Of a stretch of DNA of 64,000 nt, positions 46,289 through 55,928 are shown in pieces (positions within the stretch are counted from its first letter, which is position 1; every line of letters begins with the position of its first letter). A model generated the notes under the pieces. It worked only from the letters and a program-made list of their open reading frames with translations. It searched no databases and was not told the origin of the DNA. A program made the translations under genes and the position numbers. The DNA is from Dokdonia sp. Hel_I_53. GTDB taxonomy: Bacteria > Bacteroidota > Bacteroidia > Flavobacteriales > Flavobacteriaceae. The DNA lies in assembly GCF_007827465.1 (NCBI RefSeq), contig NZ_VISL01000001.1:1569001-1633000 (forward strand), given 5' to 3'.

Positions 46289-46957
46289 TTAGTGAGGGAT
46301 TTGATTAAGGTGTAAATACACAGCAATAAATATGAATCCCACTGGTATAGCGATTGCCCAAACTTTTGCAAATTTTGATAATGCTACAGAGTATTTGTTA
46401 TTAAACCCAACCGATTGAAAGGTGGATGCAAATCCGTGCCATAAATGAACGGCTAATAATATAAATGAGATTACATATAGAACCACACGTACAGGGTTCT
46501 CAAATTTATGTACCGTTTCTGCATAATATCTTGTAGGGTCTTCAGGATGTGACTCGACATATTTGTGAATCATTTCTGGAAACCAAAAGTCATAAAAGTG
46601 TAATCCTAAAAACGCAAGAATCACTGCTCCAGAGATAATCATATTTCTCGAAGCCCAAGTTGCGTTTGCACTTCCTTTATAATTTGCATAGCCTACAGGT
46701 CTCGCCTTTCGGTTTTGAATTTCTAGTACGAAGCCCATAATAAAATGGAAAATGACTCCTAATATTAATATAGGCTGTAATCCGTATTGAACTAGACCGT
46801 TTGATCCCATAAAATGTGACCAAGAATTGAATAAGTCTGGTGCAAGCACTGCTGTGCTATTAATCACAAAATGCTGTGTTAAGAAAACAACTAGAAAGAG
46901 TCCAGAAAGTGCCATTGCTACTTTGCGACCAATCGATGATTTAAGTAATCCGCTCAT
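46289..46957 (-). CDS. sdhC: Succinate dehydrogenase cytochrome b subunit (b558 type)
   Basis: 222 residues with five membrane helices. Single-subunit diheme membrane anchor: [23 protein letters not shown] (His in helix 1), [32 protein letters not shown], and [17 protein letters not shown] provide the four heme ligands typical of the B-type fold. It passes electrons to or from menaquinone. First gene of sdhCAB, directly preceded by a canonical promoter. Confidence 0.95.
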   Translation of the reverse strand: MSGLLKSSIGRKVAMALSGLFLVVFLTQHFVINSTAVLAPDLFNSWSHFMGSNGLVQYGLQPILILGVIFHFIMGFVLEIQNRKARPVGYANYKGSANATWASRNMIISGAVILAFLGLHFYDFWFPEMIHKYVESHPEDPTRYYAETVHKFENPVRVVLYVISFILLAVHLWHGFASTFQSVGFNNKYSVALSKFAKVWAIAIPVGFIFIAVYLHLNQIPH

Positions 46958-46983
46958 TTATTTTTAGTTTGGAATAATCTTAG

Positions 46984-47014
46984 CAAAAATACGGCGCAAA
47001 GGTTGTATAGGCAA
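46984..47014 (-). promoter_or_regulatory. Canonical promoter of sdhCAB
   Basis: Minus strand TTG (47012-47014), 20 bp, TATTTTTG (46984-46991), matching TTG-N19/20-TAnnTTTG. The start codon lies 27 bp downstream. Confidence 0.85.
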
Positions 47015-47161
47015 CTTTAGGCAGTTCTCATTCTTATTATTTAGAATGATTATAATCACCATGGCAAAATATTCATTGACAATGTTTTATGAAAAATAAA
47101 AAGTATAAAATCACTACATATTCTAAATTAGTATGAAATTGACTTTAGACTGAACCTAAGT

Positions 47162-47179
47162 TCGCTTTCGCGAAAGCGA
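47162..47179. repeat. Palindrome TCGCTTTCGCGAAAGCGA
   Basis: Perfect 18-bp variant (T/A outermost) between the CDF gene stop and sdhCAB promoter region. Confidence 0.95.
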
Positions 47180-47208
47180 GACAAATCATAAAACTTAATG
47201 GTAACAAA

Positions 47209-48114
47209 TTAGTGCCTATTTTCCATAGTGCAATTTTCACCCTCAAATTCAAACTCCAAGGTAGCGTGTTCAATATGATGCTCCTTGAGATAAGCTCTCA
47301 CATTTCCTTTGAGAGTGGCCATTTCTAATGCAGAGAGATTCTTATTCAAGACAAGATGTGCGGTTAAAATGGTGTACTCTCCATCCATAGACCATATATG
47401 GAGATCGTGTGCTGCCTCTATTTCCTTAAATTCGGTTAAACCAATTTTGACCTTATCATAAGCGACACCTTCTGGAGTTCCCTGCATTACAATCTGGATG
47501 GTTTCTTTAAGATTTTTATACACGTTAAAGACGATGTACAACGCTATTCCTAACGAGAGTATTGGATCCAATATCGGGATATCAAAGAAATACATTAAAA
47601 CCGCTCCTATTAAAACAGCTACCCATCCCAATACATCTTCAAGTAAATGTAGCGACACTACTCGCTCATTAATACTTGTTCCTTTTTTTAATCGTAAAAC
47701 AGCCGCACCATTAAAAATTACCCCTAGAATTCCGAGTATAATCATTCCTTTGGCATCTGGAGTTACTGGATTAATCAATCTTGGCACTGCCTCAATAATT
47801 ATAAATACACCACCAACAACAAGCACAATAGAATTGATGATTGCGCCTAATAAAGAAAATCTTCTATACCCGTAACTATATTTTTGAGTGGCTTCTTTCT
47901 TAGAGTAGTTTTGAAAATACCAAGCGAGACCCAATGACAAACTATCACCCAGATCATGAACTGCGTCCGAAAGAATTGCCACACTATTAGTCATTATACC
48001 ACCAATGATCTCAATAATTGTAAAAATAACATTGAGAAAAAATGCAACTTTTATATTTCCTGTATGGTGATGGTGTGCATGCGAGTGATTATGATGCGAA
48101 TGACCTTTTGACAT
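47209..48114 (-). CDS. Cation diffusion facilitator (Zn/Co/Cd exporter family)
   Basis: 301 residues. His-rich start (HSHHNHSHAHHHHTG), six membrane helices and a C-terminal cytoplasmic domain. The metal site is SDAVHDLGDSLSLG in helix 2 (HxxxD) and SLHLLEDVLGWV in helix 5 (HxxxD). The cytoplasmic part has AAHDLHIWSMDGEYTILTAHLVL, the CDF dimer domain signature. It exports divalent metal by proton antiport. Close to sdhCAB, but separate. The His-rich tail suggests zinc. Confidence 0.93.
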   Translation of the reverse strand: MSKGHSHHNHSHAHHHHTGNIKVAFFLNVIFTIIEIIGGIMTNSVAILSDAVHDLGDSLSLGLAWYFQNYSKKEATQKYSYGYRRFSLLGAIINSIVLVVGGVFIIIEAVPRLINPVTPDAKGMIILGILGVIFNGAAVLRLKKGTSINERVVSLHLLEDVLGWVAVLIGAVLMYFFDIPILDPILSLGIALYIVFNVYKNLKETIQIVMQGTPEGVAYDKVKIGLTEFKEIEAAHDLHIWSMDGEYTILTAHLVLNKNLSALEMATLKGNVRAYLKEHHIEHATLEFEFEGENCTMENRH

Positions 48115-48155
48115 TTATATTAACGTGTTAAAATTTAAGTGTTGCTAATCGATAT

Positions 48156-50993
48156 TTACTCAACGACTAGCTGTGTACGATCACTATGGTTAATACCTTC
48201 CAAGGTTATATCATATGTTCCTGCTGGTAAATAGTACTTCCCATTTTTTGCCTTCTGAATATCCAAAACACTATTAGCTTTTTCTAAGATTTTCTTTCCT
48301 TTTTCGGTAATTGTCAAATCATATTGAGCTTCATTCAACCCAGCTGATGGCGTTAATTTAATCTTTTGCAATTCTTTCCCATCTTCAGATTTAATTAAAA
48401 TTGCGTATTGCTTGGCTTCTTTTGTATAATACGGCAAACTTAATTTAGGCTCATAAGCTTCTTGCCATGTGCTCCATGAACTTCCCCATCTAGGACTACT
48501 CTTTACTTCATTCAAATCAAAGAGCTGTACATCTTTGTTTAAATCTGTGTTTTGGATAGCGGTAATATCTGCTGTATAAATACTACGTCCGTGAGTTCCT
48601 AAGAGTAAATGATTTTCTCTTTTTTGAATTTTTATATCATGTATAGCTACTGCGGGTAACGCTTTCGCGAAAGCGTGATACTCTTCCCCACCGTTCATAC
48701 TTACATAAGCTCCATTATCTGTACCTACATAGATGATATTTTCTTTTACAGGATCTTCCACAATAACATTTACAGGAGATGCTGGAATGTTTGCTGAAAT
48801 ATCCTTCCACGTCATTCCATAATCATTTGACACATACACATAAGTTTTAAAATCATCCCAACGATATCCATTTAAGGTTGCATAAACACGGCTTTTCTTA
48901 TGCTCACTGGCCACTACCCTACTTACCCATAAATCTTTAGGAAGGTTTGTGCTTATATCCATCCAGTTACCTCCGCCATTCTTTGTAACAAATATTTTCC
49001 CATCATCACTTCCAGTATAAATCAACCCAAATTGAAAAGGAGACTCACTTAAAGAAGTAAGAGTTCCGTAAGCAACATTACCAGGCTTACCACCCTTGGT
49101 AAGGTCATCACTTATCGCCACCCAATCATCACCTTGATTCATAGATCGCATTAATTTATTACCACCTAGATACAAAATATCTTGATTATGACTACTTAGT
49201 AGTATTGGTGTTTGCCAATTAAAACGATAGGGGCTTTCTCCTAGCTCGTGTTTTATATCTAATCTTTTATTTTCTCCGGTATCTCTATTAATTCTGTAAT
49301 AGTTACCAAATTGAAACCCAGTATAAACAATATTTGAGTTGCGGCTATCGACTTGAATCTGCATCCCGTCACCTCCCATAATACTCTCCCAAGGGTATTT
49401 CCCTTGTTGTAACCAGCTCTTATCTTCGGCAGCATTGTGTGCAGCGACCCATACCCCATTATCTTGCAACCCTCCATAGACATTGTAAGGTGTCTCGTTG
49501 TCCACTTGAATAGCGTAAAACTGACCGACGGATGGATCATTTGCTTTAATCCAGTTTTCACCATCGTCATACGTAATATTCACCCCTCCATCATTACCAT
49601 TAATTAAGTGTTTCTCGTCTTTAGGATTAATCCAAAGCGCGTGGTGATCTGCATGTACATTTTCTGCACTTATACTTGTAAAGGTTTTTCCTCCGTCTTT
49701 AGATTTTATGATGGGTACGCCATAGATGTAGATATCATTCTCGTCACTTGGGTTGACATTAATCTCCCCAAAATAATATCCGTAACTATAATAGAGATCA
49801 TTAATATAATCCTCATGTGTTTTCTTCCATGTTTTTCCACCATTAGTGGATTTATACACCTCTGCTCCCACTACAGGTGTGTCAAATAATTGCGTGTTTG
49901 CTGTTTCTAAATAAGTTGCGAGGTCTGCTGGCTTAACATCTCCCTGGCGTACCATCGCTTTCACGTTTGATGCACGGTATTTTTCTTGAAAGCCATTACG
50001 CTTTAAAAATGCATCAAGCTTTTTATCTTCTAGTTCAAGAAAAGTTGATGTTGACATAGATTTAAATTCATCTTTATCTAGTTGTCCGCCCTCTGCCTTA
50101 TTACCATTTTCTTTTCTACGGAATTGACTATCATGAACTGCATAAACCGTGTTCTCATCAAACACTGCTACACCTATACGGCCCACTCCATCACCAGACG
50201 GGAAGCTATTGAGTTTCATCCAAGTATTACCAGCATCTATACTCTTATAAATTCCAGATCCCGGTCCAGATCCATTAAAATTCCATGCCTTGCGGTCACG
50301 TTCCCAAGCAGAAGCATACAAAACATTAAAATTCTTTGGATCGTGATCAATATCTATAATTGCGGTCTCATCATTTATAAATAATGTCTTTTTCCATGTC
50401 AAACCTCCATCCATTGTTTTAAAAATTCCACGTTCGTTATTCGTAGAATATAAATGACCTAAAGATCCAACAATTACCTCATTTGTATTGTCAGGATTAA
50501 TTAAAATCTTACCAATATGATGAGAGTCTGTAAGACCCATGTTTTCCCAACTTTTTCCTTTATCTGTAGATTTAAGTATCCCTATTCCTGCATAACTAGA
50601 TCGAGAAGAGTTATTCTCTCCAGTACCCACCCATATAGTTCCGCTTTTCCAGTCTACTGCAATCTCTCCTATATTTTGAGTAGGTGCATTATCCATTACT
50701 GGTGTAAACGTAGTTCCATTATTGTTTGTGTACCAGAGACCTCCACTAGCATAAGCCACATAAAACTCGGTTGTTTTATCTGGATTTACAGCAAGATCTA
50801 CTACCCGACCACTCATAATTGAAGGGCCAATATTTTCAAATGGAAGTTCTCTTACTGCGCTATTTTTTAAAGACATTTCCTTTTGAGATACAGCTTTTTC
50901 CTGCATCTGTGTAGATGTGGGAGGTTGCTGGGCATGAAGAAGTGATGCGATTGTAATAAGTAAACTTGTTGCTAGAATGGACTGTAGTTTCAT
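48156..50993 (-). CDS. Secreted sortilin/BNR beta-propeller protein
   Basis: 945 residues. Signal peptide 1-21 (ending LLHAQQ). The main part has many Asp-box/BNR-type repeats (STDKGKSWENMGLTD, TMDGGLTWKKTLF, SKDGGKTFTSIS, TKNGGGNWMDIS, NDYGMTWKDISAN), forming one or two ten-blade or seven-blade propellers like VPS10/sortilin domains. The C-terminal 100 residues resemble a beta-sandwich used for anchoring. Often annotated as glycosyl hydrolase in this phylum, but no catalytic motif is visible, and the propeller may bind peptide or glycan. No T9SS signature is evident. A palindrome copy encodes YHAFAKALP near residue 770. Confidence 0.85.
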   Translation of the reverse strand: MKLQSILATSLLITIASLLHAQQPPTSTQMQEKAVSQKEMSLKNSAVRELPFENIGPSIMSGRVVDLAVNPDKTTEFYVAYASGGLWYTNNNGTTFTPVMDNAPTQNIGEIAVDWKSGTIWVGTGENNSSRSSYAGIGILKSTDKGKSWENMGLTDSHHIGKILINPDNTNEVIVGSLGHLYSTNNERGIFKTMDGGLTWKKTLFINDETAIIDIDHDPKNFNVLYASAWERDRKAWNFNGSGPGSGIYKSIDAGNTWMKLNSFPSGDGVGRIGVAVFDENTVYAVHDSQFRRKENGNKAEGGQLDKDEFKSMSTSTFLELEDKKLDAFLKRNGFQEKYRASNVKAMVRQGDVKPADLATYLETANTQLFDTPVVGAEVYKSTNGGKTWKKTHEDYINDLYYSYGYYFGEINVNPSDENDIYIYGVPIIKSKDGGKTFTSISAENVHADHHALWINPKDEKHLINGNDGGVNITYDDGENWIKANDPSVGQFYAIQVDNETPYNVYGGLQDNGVWVAAHNAAEDKSWLQQGKYPWESIMGGDGMQIQVDSRNSNIVYTGFQFGNYYRINRDTGENKRLDIKHELGESPYRFNWQTPILLSSHNQDILYLGGNKLMRSMNQGDDWVAISDDLTKGGKPGNVAYGTLTSLSESPFQFGLIYTGSDDGKIFVTKNGGGNWMDISTNLPKDLWVSRVVASEHKKSRVYATLNGYRWDDFKTYVYVSNDYGMTWKDISANIPASPVNVIVEDPVKENIIYVGTDNGAYVSMNGGEEYHAFAKALPAVAIHDIKIQKRENHLLLGTHGRSIYTADITAIQNTDLNKDVQLFDLNEVKSSPRWGSSWSTWQEAYEPKLSLPYYTKEAKQYAILIKSEDGKELQKIKLTPSAGLNEAQYDLTITEKGKKILEKANSVLDIQKAKNGKYYLPAGTYDITLEGINHSDRTQLVVE
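48659..48676. repeat. Palindrome ACGCTTTCGCGAAAGCGT
   Basis: Perfect 18-bp copy inside the beta-propeller gene, read on the minus strand as AFAKA. Confidence 0.95.
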
Positions 50994-51077
50994 TTAAAAA
51001 GTTTTAAAGGCAATGAAAATACGCAACAGCGTTATTTTAAGAAAATTTTTGGATTTAGTTTAACAGTGTTAGGTGTT

Positions 51078-51095
51078 ACGCTTTCGCGAAAGCGT
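51078..51095. repeat. Palindrome ACGCTTTCGCGAAAGCGT
   Basis: Perfect 18-bp copy 39 bp upstream of the pepP start and 3 bp before a CAAATTTG box (51099-51106) that resembles a -7 element. Confidence 0.95.
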
Positions 51096-51134
51096 ACCCA
51101 AATTTGTACTTTTACAGAAATACTACGATTTACT

Positions 51135-52433
51135 ATGAAATACGATCAAATAGACAGCTCACTTTTTATTAAAAACCGCAAAAACTTTATGGCTCAAATG
51201 AAGCCTAATAGTCTAGCAGTTTTTAACAGCAATGATATATATCCCATAAGCGCAGACAGCACAATGCCGTTTGAACAACACAGGGATATTTTCTATTTAA
51301 GTGGTGTGGATCAAGAGGAGAGTATACTTATTCTATTTCCGGATTGCCCTAAAGAAAAATATCGCGAGATGCTATTTTTAAAAGAAACGAATGACCATAT
51401 CGCAGTCTGGGAAGGTGAAAAATTAACTAAAGAAGCTGCCTTTAAAACAGCTGGAATTAAAACTGTTTTTTGGCTACAAGATTTAGAAAAAATCTTTGCA
51501 GAACTAATGACCTATGCAGAAACTGTTTATGTTAATACAAACGAGCATTACCGCGCTGCTGTAGAGACAGAAACCCGCGAAGACCGATTTACAAAATGGT
51601 GGAAATCTAAATATCCCGCTCATAATGTTGCAAAAAGCAATCCAATTTTACAACGCCTGAGAGCTGTAAAAGATCCTATTGAAATTAAGTTGATGCAAAA
51701 GGCTTGTGATATTACAAATAAAGGATTTAAAAGAGTGCTCAATTTTACAGAGCCTGGGGTTTGGGAATATGAGATTGAAGCAGAGTTTATGCATGAATTT
51801 TTACGTAATCGCTCAAGAGGCTTTTCGTATACACCTATTATTGGTTCAGGAAAAAATGCCAATGTATTGCATTATATACAGAACAATCAACAATGTAAAG
51901 CAGGTGAACTAATTCTTATTGATGCTGGTGCAGAATATGCAAACTATAGCTCAGACATGACACGTACTATCCCAGTTTCGGGAAGATTTTCAGATCGTCA
52001 AAAGGAAGTTTACAATGCAGTGTTAAGAGTAAAGGATGAAGCTACAAAAATGCTTACACCAGGAAATCTCTGGGAGCCTTATCACGTGGAAGTTGGAAAA
52101 TTAATGACTTCAGAACTTATAGGACTAGGGTTGCTTGACAAGGCAGATGTACAAAATGAAAACCCAGACTGGCCTGCATATAAAAAGTATTTTATGCACG
52201 GTACCTCACATCATATTGGGCTTGACACACATGATTATGGATTGCTTCATGAGCCAATGCAAGCAAACAATGTCTTTACCGTTGAGCCTGGGATTTACCT
52301 TCCAGATGAAGGTTTTGGTATACGCTTAGAAGATGATGTGGTGATTCAAGAAAATGGTGAACCATTTAACTTAATGAGGGACATCCCAATTACTGTAGAA
52401 GAAATTGAGGACATCATGAACACTAACAGTTAA
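51135..52433 (+). CDS. pepP: Xaa-Pro aminopeptidase (aminopeptidase P)
   Basis: 432 residues from ATG 51135 (MKYDQIDSSLFIKNR). Removes N-terminal residues next to proline. N-terminal domain PFEQHRDIFYLSGVDQEESI, pita-bread metallopeptidase domain with metal ligands in LIDAGAEYANYSSDMTRTIPVSG (Asp, Asp), HGTSHHIGLDTHD (His), VEPGIYLP (Glu) and RLEDDVVI (Glu). A longer frame from 51066 adds 23 residues encoding the palindrome and lies upstream of the promoter-like box, so it is not the start. It is followed by the lysC terminator hairpin. Confidence 0.95.
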   Translation: MKYDQIDSSLFIKNRKNFMAQMKPNSLAVFNSNDIYPISADSTMPFEQHRDIFYLSGVDQEESILILFPDCPKEKYREMLFLKETNDHIAVWEGEKLTKEAAFKTAGIKTVFWLQDLEKIFAELMTYAETVYVNTNEHYRAAVETETREDRFTKWWKSKYPAHNVAKSNPILQRLRAVKDPIEIKLMQKACDITNKGFKRVLNFTEPGVWEYEIEAEFMHEFLRNRSRGFSYTPIIGSGKNANVLHYIQNNQQCKAGELILIDAGAEYANYSSDMTRTIPVSGRFSDRQKEVYNAVLRVKDEATKMLTPGNLWEPYHVEVGKLMTSELIGLGLLDKADVQNENPDWPAYKKYFMHGTSHHIGLDTHDYGLLHEPMQANNVFTVEPGIYLPDEGFGIRLEDDVVIQENGEPFNLMRDIPITVEEIEDIMNTNS

Positions 52434-52477
52434 ATCTCTTTTCCTAAAGCAGTTTATAAAGAGGTTTAAAAAAATCA

Positions 52478-52507
52478 AAGCCCAGTGTCAACATATACAC
52501 TGGGCTT
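52478..52507. terminator. Bidirectional hairpin between pepP and lysC
   Basis: Stem AAGCCCAGTGT / ACACTGGGCTT with loop CAACATAT. The A-run at 52468-52475 supplies the U-tract on the minus strand for lysC. Confidence 0.9.
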
Positions 52508-52531
52508 CTACATTTAATTAAAACAATTAAC

Positions 52532-53860
52532 TTAAATCACTATTTCATGTGGGAAGACATACTCTTGTAATAAAGAAAGTGCACGATTTTTATCTTTTGT
52601 TGCAACTAATAAGGAGATGTTATTTTTACTTCCACCGTAAGATATCATTCTTATATCTACGTCTTTGAGTATATTAAAGAGATGGTGCGTACTTTTATCT
52701 GCACTTATTTGATTTCCCACCAAGCAGATAATAGATTGTGCTCTATCTATCGATAATAATGCAAATTTTGTGAGTTCATTTGCTATTTTTTCTAAATTTT
52801 GGGTATTATCTATAGTTAATGATACAGCAATCTCAGAGGTGGTGATCATATCAATAGCTGTCTCATAACTATCAAAAATTTTAAAAACATTACTTAGAAA
52901 ACCATGAGCCTGTAACATTCTAGCCGATTTTATTTTAAGAGCCGTAATTCCGTCTTTTGCTGCAATAGCCTTAATACCCTTACCCTTTGCTTTATGAGTG
53001 ATCATCGTACCTCTTGCTTTCACATCTAATGTATTTTTAAGATGTAAAGGAATTTTGTATTGCCTCAAAGGTTCTACGGTAAGTGGGTGGAGAATTTTTG
53101 CGCCAAAATAAGCTAGCTCTGCAGCCTCATCATATGACAAATGAGCAATAGAATGAGTCTCTTCTACAAAACGAGGATCATTGTTGTGAAAACCATCTAT
53201 ATCAGTCCATATTTGAACAGATGTTGCTTTTATAACAGCACCAATAATAGTTGCAGTATAGTCACTACCTCCACGTTGTAAATTTGAAACTTTACCCTCA
53301 TAATCACGACAAATAAATCCCTGTGTTATATAAATATGTGCGGGTGGCAAATTTTCTATAGATCGATAAATATTTTGCTGTATATAAAATGTATCTGGCT
53401 CTTTATGCATATCTATCCGCATGAAATCCAGAGCTGGCAATAAGCATACACTCACATTTTCCTGCTCTAAATAACTTGTAAGAATCCATGTAGAAAGCAG
53501 CTCTCCTTTAGACAAAATCTCGTCAACTGTAATGGTTGAAAAATTTGTAACCTGTATAGAGTTTTCAATACTAGAAAATATCCCATCCACATAACCTCTT
53601 ACTTTTGAGAGTATGCTCAATTCTGTAAATAATTCTTCTAAAACTTGATCATACTCCTTTTGTAATTGTATAGCAAGATCAGCTGCAAGCGTTCTTTCAC
53701 CTATTCTTACAGCATCTGCAATCTGAAGTAACTTGTTTGTAGTTCCAGCCATTGCAGAGAGTACGACGATTTTTAGTTCTGGAGTATCGATAATCTCACG
53801 AACTTGCTTTAGATTTTGAACAGAGCCAACTGAGGTGCCACCAAATTTTAATACTTGCAT
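52532..53860 (-). CDS. lysC: Aspartate kinase
   Basis: 442 residues. KFGGTSVGS start, GELLSTWILTSYL, RGGSDYTATIIGAVIKA, IWTDIDGF, and a C-terminal regulatory part with two ACT-like segments (ALKIKSARMLQAHGFLSNVFKIFDSYETAIDMITTSEIAVSLTI and IICLVGNQ--DKSTHHLFNIL). The first enzyme of lysine, threonine and methionine synthesis. A TACATTTG -7 box lies on the minus strand at 53878-53885. Divergent from an ACT-like gene. The symbol follows the family; a monofunctional kinase, not fused to homoserine dehydrogenase. Confidence 0.94.
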   Translation of the reverse strand: MQVLKFGGTSVGSVQNLKQVREIIDTPELKIVVLSAMAGTTNKLLQIADAVRIGERTLAADLAIQLQKEYDQVLEELFTELSILSKVRGYVDGIFSSIENSIQVTNFSTITVDEILSKGELLSTWILTSYLEQENVSVCLLPALDFMRIDMHKEPDTFYIQQNIYRSIENLPPAHIYITQGFICRDYEGKVSNLQRGGSDYTATIIGAVIKATSVQIWTDIDGFHNNDPRFVEETHSIAHLSYDEAAELAYFGAKILHPLTVEPLRQYKIPLHLKNTLDVKARGTMITHKAKGKGIKAIAAKDGITALKIKSARMLQAHGFLSNVFKIFDSYETAIDMITTSEIAVSLTIDNTQNLEKIANELTKFALLSIDRAQSIICLVGNQISADKSTHHLFNILKDVDIRMISYGGSKNNISLLVATKDKNRALSLLQEYVFPHEIVI

Positions 53861-53927
53861 TTATATTTTTTAGAAAGCAAATGTAGGATCAAAAAAGATA
53901 AGAGGTAAAATATCCAACAAAAAAGAC

Positions 53928-53935
53928 TAAATTTG
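53928..53935 (+). promoter_or_regulatory. -7 promoter box TAAATTTG before the TTG-start gene
   Basis: Full match to TAnnTTTG, 24 bp upstream of the TTG at 53960; an ATG at 53942 runs into a stop after four codons. Confidence 0.6.
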
Positions 53936-53959
53936 AACATAATGTTAATTATATAACAA

Positions 53960-54616
53960 TTGAGAACAATAGCCGATTGTGTTACAGAAATCATAGGAAG
54001 TCAACCTTACATTGAGGAAGCTCTTTCACAAAAAATAATCAATTATGCTGCATTAGCAGAGAGCATGAACCCTCGCATCGAAAAAATGCTAGCTAAACCT
54101 GTAAAAAATGGAGCTATTCTTATGGCCCTGCGCAGGTATGTCCCGCCTACGGAAACAAAAAAATCGATGCGCCTTAAAGAAGTGCTCTCAAATTTGGGTG
54201 ATATTACAGTGCGCTCTAATCTTGTTGATTTTACCTTTCTTAACTCTGCGACACTCATAAAGAATCATGCGCAAATATTAAGCACCGTTGCTCAAAATTC
54301 AGAAATTTTTTATGCTTTTACGAGAGGAATGCATGAGAGCACACTTATCATTTCTTCAAAGGAAACCAGCAGAATAAAAGACCATTTTAAAGATGAAAAA
54401 ATACTTGAATTTAAAGATCTGCTCTCTGCAATAAGCATTAGATTGCCACAAGGTAATGCTACTGTTGCGGGTCTGTATTACCAGATTTTTAAAAGTCTTG
54501 CTTGGGAAGGGATCTCTTTACACGAAGTAATTTCCACGACTAATGAGTTTATTATTTTAGTTGAAGATCAACTTGTAGAACGTGCTTTTTCTGTTATTAA
54601 AAAATTACAGCAATAA
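53960..54616 (+). CDS. Conserved protein with ACT-like C-terminus, TTG start
   Basis: 218 residues. TTG at 53960 is the only start that keeps the conserved opening (TIADCVTEIIGSQPYIEEALSQKIINYAALAESMNPRIEKML); the codon six bases upstream is a stop and the next Met is 35 residues in. The opening, then the GAILMALRRY segment, is a pattern I recall from flavobacterial proteins of unknown function. The C-terminal 60 residues (VAGLYYQIFKSLAWEGISLHEVISTTNEFIILVEDQLVERAFSVIKKL) look like an ACT domain as in aspartate kinase. Divergent from lysC with 99 bp between. Function unknown; amino-acid sensing is inference. Confidence 0.75.
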   Translation: MRTIADCVTEIIGSQPYIEEALSQKIINYAALAESMNPRIEKMLAKPVKNGAILMALRRYVPPTETKKSMRLKEVLSNLGDITVRSNLVDFTFLNSATLIKNHAQILSTVAQNSEIFYAFTRGMHESTLIISSKETSRIKDHFKDEKILEFKDLLSAISIRLPQGNATVAGLYYQIFKSLAWEGISLHEVISTTNEFIILVEDQLVERAFSVIKKLQQ

Positions 54617-54620
54617 AGGA

Positions 54621-55892
54621 TTATGACCGCTTTCGCGAAAGCGTATACACATTAATCACTATAAAAATTATGAACGATGGCAGTAACCACCCTAAACTAT
54701 CAGTTCCTAAAGGCAGTGCCTTCTGTATAGGAAGCATTTGTTCTCCAAAACCTATAGATGACCAAAAATCTGGTGAACTGAAAAGAATTATCACTAAAAT
54801 AACTCCTCTAAATACCAAAGGTGATGCATATCTCTTTGGAAACGTGTTGAGTAGGATTAAAACAATTGTAACTGGGTAAATAAACATTAACGCAGGTACC
54901 GCCACTGCTATAATGGACATTACATTAAGCTGTCCCATTACGACCCCTAAGATTGCACCTAAAATGGCTGTAAGTTTATAGGCTACTTGAGAATTATGGA
55001 AAATACCCTTTACAAAATCTGCAGTACCAGTAACGATACCTACAGCAGTTGTAAAACATGCCAGACTCACGAGAACAGCTAGTATACTACTCCCTATATT
55101 ACCTAATGTAGTCTTACTTAAAAAAGCAAGAAGTGTAGTACGATCTGTGTTTTCTAAACCACCGCTTTGTAAAGCACCTAGGTAAATTAATCCGCCGTAA
55201 ATAATAAGTAAGCCTAGGCCTGCTATGACTCCTGCATTGGTTAAGATTTTCCTATTTTGTGCTGCCGTACCTCGTGTATAGCCCAAAGAGATAACTACAA
55301 CACCTCCCACTACAACACCCCCTATGGCATCAAAGGTCTGATAACCTTCCAAAATTCCATTCACAAATGCGTTTTCAAAAACAGAAGTTTGTAATGGCTC
55401 ATGATCCATGAAAATTCCAATACCTATTACAAGTAGTAGTATCGCAAGTATAGCTGGAGTAAGATATTTACCTACTAGATCCATGACCTTTGATCTATTA
55501 AGTGCAAAAAGTAATACGAGCGCAAAATATACACTACTCCACACCCAACTTGATATTTCAAAATAGGGCTGAATAGCCATTTCATAAGCTACAGATGCGG
55601 TACGTGGAGCGGGTAATGCAATGGAGATTGCATAGACTATAAAACAATAAATTAATGCAAAAAGTGGAGAAACTTTATGAGCAAAATCTATCATAGTCCC
55701 CTGTAATCGTGCATGACCATAAATTGCTAATATAGGAATAACCACAGCTGACACAGCAAATCCAAGCAACACTAAAAACCAAGAACTCCCTCCATTATAC
55801 CCCAAAAAAGGTGGTAATATGAGGTTACCTGCTCCAAAAAAGAGGGAAAATAAAGCGAAAGATGTTATAAAAGTTTGTTTGGTGAATCTCAT
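54621..55892 (-). CDS. brnQ: Branched-chain amino acid carrier BrnQ
   Basis: 423 residues and twelve predicted helices. LIVCS-family motifs: FFGAGNLILPPFLGY near the N-terminus, ALPAPRTASVAYEMA, FDAIGGVVVGGVVVISLGYTRG, and a helix pattern with GTADF. It takes up leucine, isoleucine and valine with sodium. The last residues (TLSRKRS) are encoded by a palindrome copy that ends the gene. Convergent with the ACT-like gene, 4 bp apart. Neighbouring lysC and ACT protein share an amino acid theme. Confidence 0.92.
   Translation of the reverse strand: MRFTKQTFITSFALFSLFFGAGNLILPPFLGYNGGSSWFLVLLGFAVSAVVIPILAIYGHARLQGTMIDFAHKVSPLFALIYCFIVYAISIALPAPRTASVAYEMAIQPYFEISSWVWSSVYFALVLLFALNRSKVMDLVGKYLTPAILAILLLVIGIGIFMDHEPLQTSVFENAFVNGILEGYQTFDAIGGVVVGGVVVISLGYTRGTAAQNRKILTNAGVIAGLGLLIIYGGLIYLGALQSGGLENTDRTTLLAFLSKTTLGNIGSSILAVLVSLACFTTAVGIVTGTADFVKGIFHNSQVAYKLTAILGAILGVVMGQLNVMSIIAVAVPALMFIYPVTIVLILLNTFPKRYASPLVFRGVILVIILFSSPDFWSSIGFGEQMLPIQKALPLGTDSLGWLLPSFIIFIVINVYTLSRKRS
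54628..54643. repeat. Palindrome CGCTTTCGCGAAAGCG
   Basis: Perfect 16-bp copy that encodes the last residues of BrnQ (TLSRKRS-stop). Confidence 0.95.
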
Positions 55893-55928
55893 GGCTTACT
55901 TGATATTTGTTGCTCAAGATAATAACAA

